Of a stretch of 36,245 nucleotides of DNA, positions 36,094 through 36,245 are shown one piece after another. Numbering within the stretch: position 1 is the stretch's first letter; every line of letters starts with the position of its first letter. Origin of the DNA: Serratia sp. H1w (GTDB lineage Bacteria; Pseudomonadota; Gammaproteobacteria; Enterobacterales; Enterobacteriaceae); assembly GCF_000633355.1 (NCBI RefSeq), contig NZ_AYMQ01000102.1, forward strand, positions 1 to 36,245. Reading direction: 5' to 3'. A program made the translations under genes and the position numbers. The notes beneath the pieces are model-generated. The model saw only the letters and a list, made by a program, of their open reading frames with translations, did not search any database and was not told the origin of the DNA.

Positions 36094-36245
36094 CCTCACC
36101 CCAACCCTCTCCCAAAGGGCGAGGGAGTCGGTTCAGCGTCGTGGGTAGGTAATGTGGTACTGCGTAGGGGCGCTGCATGCTGCGCCCGTGCTGAGGTCAA
36201 ATACTGGAGTTATTGGTGGCTCGATCGGTCCCCTCTCCCTGTGGG
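36094..36245. repeat. Composite repeat at the window edge (includes short palindromic repeat copy 4)
   Basis: It begins CCCTCACCCCAACCCTC with CTCCC/GGGAG-like arms, as at 20814. It then contains GTAGGGGCGCTGCATGCTGC at 36164, and ends with CTCGATCGGTCCCCTCTCC, matching CTCGATCGGTTCCCTCTCC before the right unit at 20976. It is thus the same inverted-pair design with a different spacer, cut by the window end. Confidence 0.72.

Noticed and set aside
35812-36099. 95-codon open frame upstream of asnB on the minus strand
   Set aside because: It crosses the asnB promoter and ribosome-binding region, and its product has no motif and unusual composition.

Overview
The window is chromosomal DNA from an enterobacterium, most likely Serratia or a close Yersiniaceae relative. 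This is inferred from the E. coli-like gene order (cspE, crcB, tatE, lipA, lipB, ybeD, dacA, rlpA, mrdB, mrdA, rlmH, rsfS, nadD, holA, lptE, leuS, ybeL, rihA, gltLKJI, lnt, corC, ybeY, phoL, miaB, ubiF, tRNAs, asnB), protein lengths nearly equal to E. coli, moderately high GC and several families of short dispersed palindromic repeats. No prophage, insertion sequence, integrase, CRISPR array or secretion system was found.

Layout. 1-4627: the tail of an unknown gene, three successive intrinsic terminators, a MASE1-GGDEF diguanylate cyclase preceded by a coupled 15-codon leader ORF, a small zinc-ribbon gene, a cold-shock-domain gene with a C-terminal extension, cspE, an unlisted 31-residue membrane peptide gene, and fluC/crcB behind a well-formed fluoride riboswitch. 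4628-9551: a second diguanylate cyclase (MASE2, DgcC/AdrA-like), tatE, the lipoate genes lipB-lipA, ybeD and dacA (PBP5). 9809-19772: the cell-elongation and housekeeping block rlpA-mrdB-mrdA-rlmH-rsfS, then nadD-holA-lptE-leuS, all on the minus strand with short gaps or overlaps. 20041-25504: ybeL, a repeat-rich gap, rihA and the glutamate/aspartate ABC transporter gltIJKL. 25660-31737: lnt-corC-ybeY-phoL, a yjdM (PhnA-like) gene, and miaB. 31906-35801: ubiF, a seven-tRNA operon and asnB. The window ends in another composite repeat.

How the genes work together. Most of the minus-strand genes serve envelope growth and essential metabolism: PBP2/RodA build the lateral wall, PBP5 trims peptides, RlpA acts at septa, LptE assembles LPS transport, Lnt completes lipoproteins, and LipA/LipB make lipoate. 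Translation is served by LeuS, RsfS, RlmH, YbeY, MiaB and the tRNAs. The glt operon, asnB and the Gln tRNAs concern glutamate, glutamine and asparagine.

Most notable observations: (1) gltI, the periplasmic binding protein of the glutamate transporter, carries a single in-frame TAA, while its apparent regulatory parts (NtrC-like sites, a possible GcvB target, and a terminator where SroC is expected) are kept; (2) a fluoride riboswitch upstream of crcB with a possible Shine-Dalgarno-sequestering platform; (3) a possible three-way-junction RNA between nadD and rsfS; (4) a roughly 105-bp dispersed element in two copies whose terminal inverted repeats appear to co-vary; (5) two unlisted small ORFs (15 and 31 codons); (6) a recently duplicated glnU-type tRNA unit. 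I see no clearly new multi-gene system; the novelty here lies mainly in regulatory RNA and repeats.
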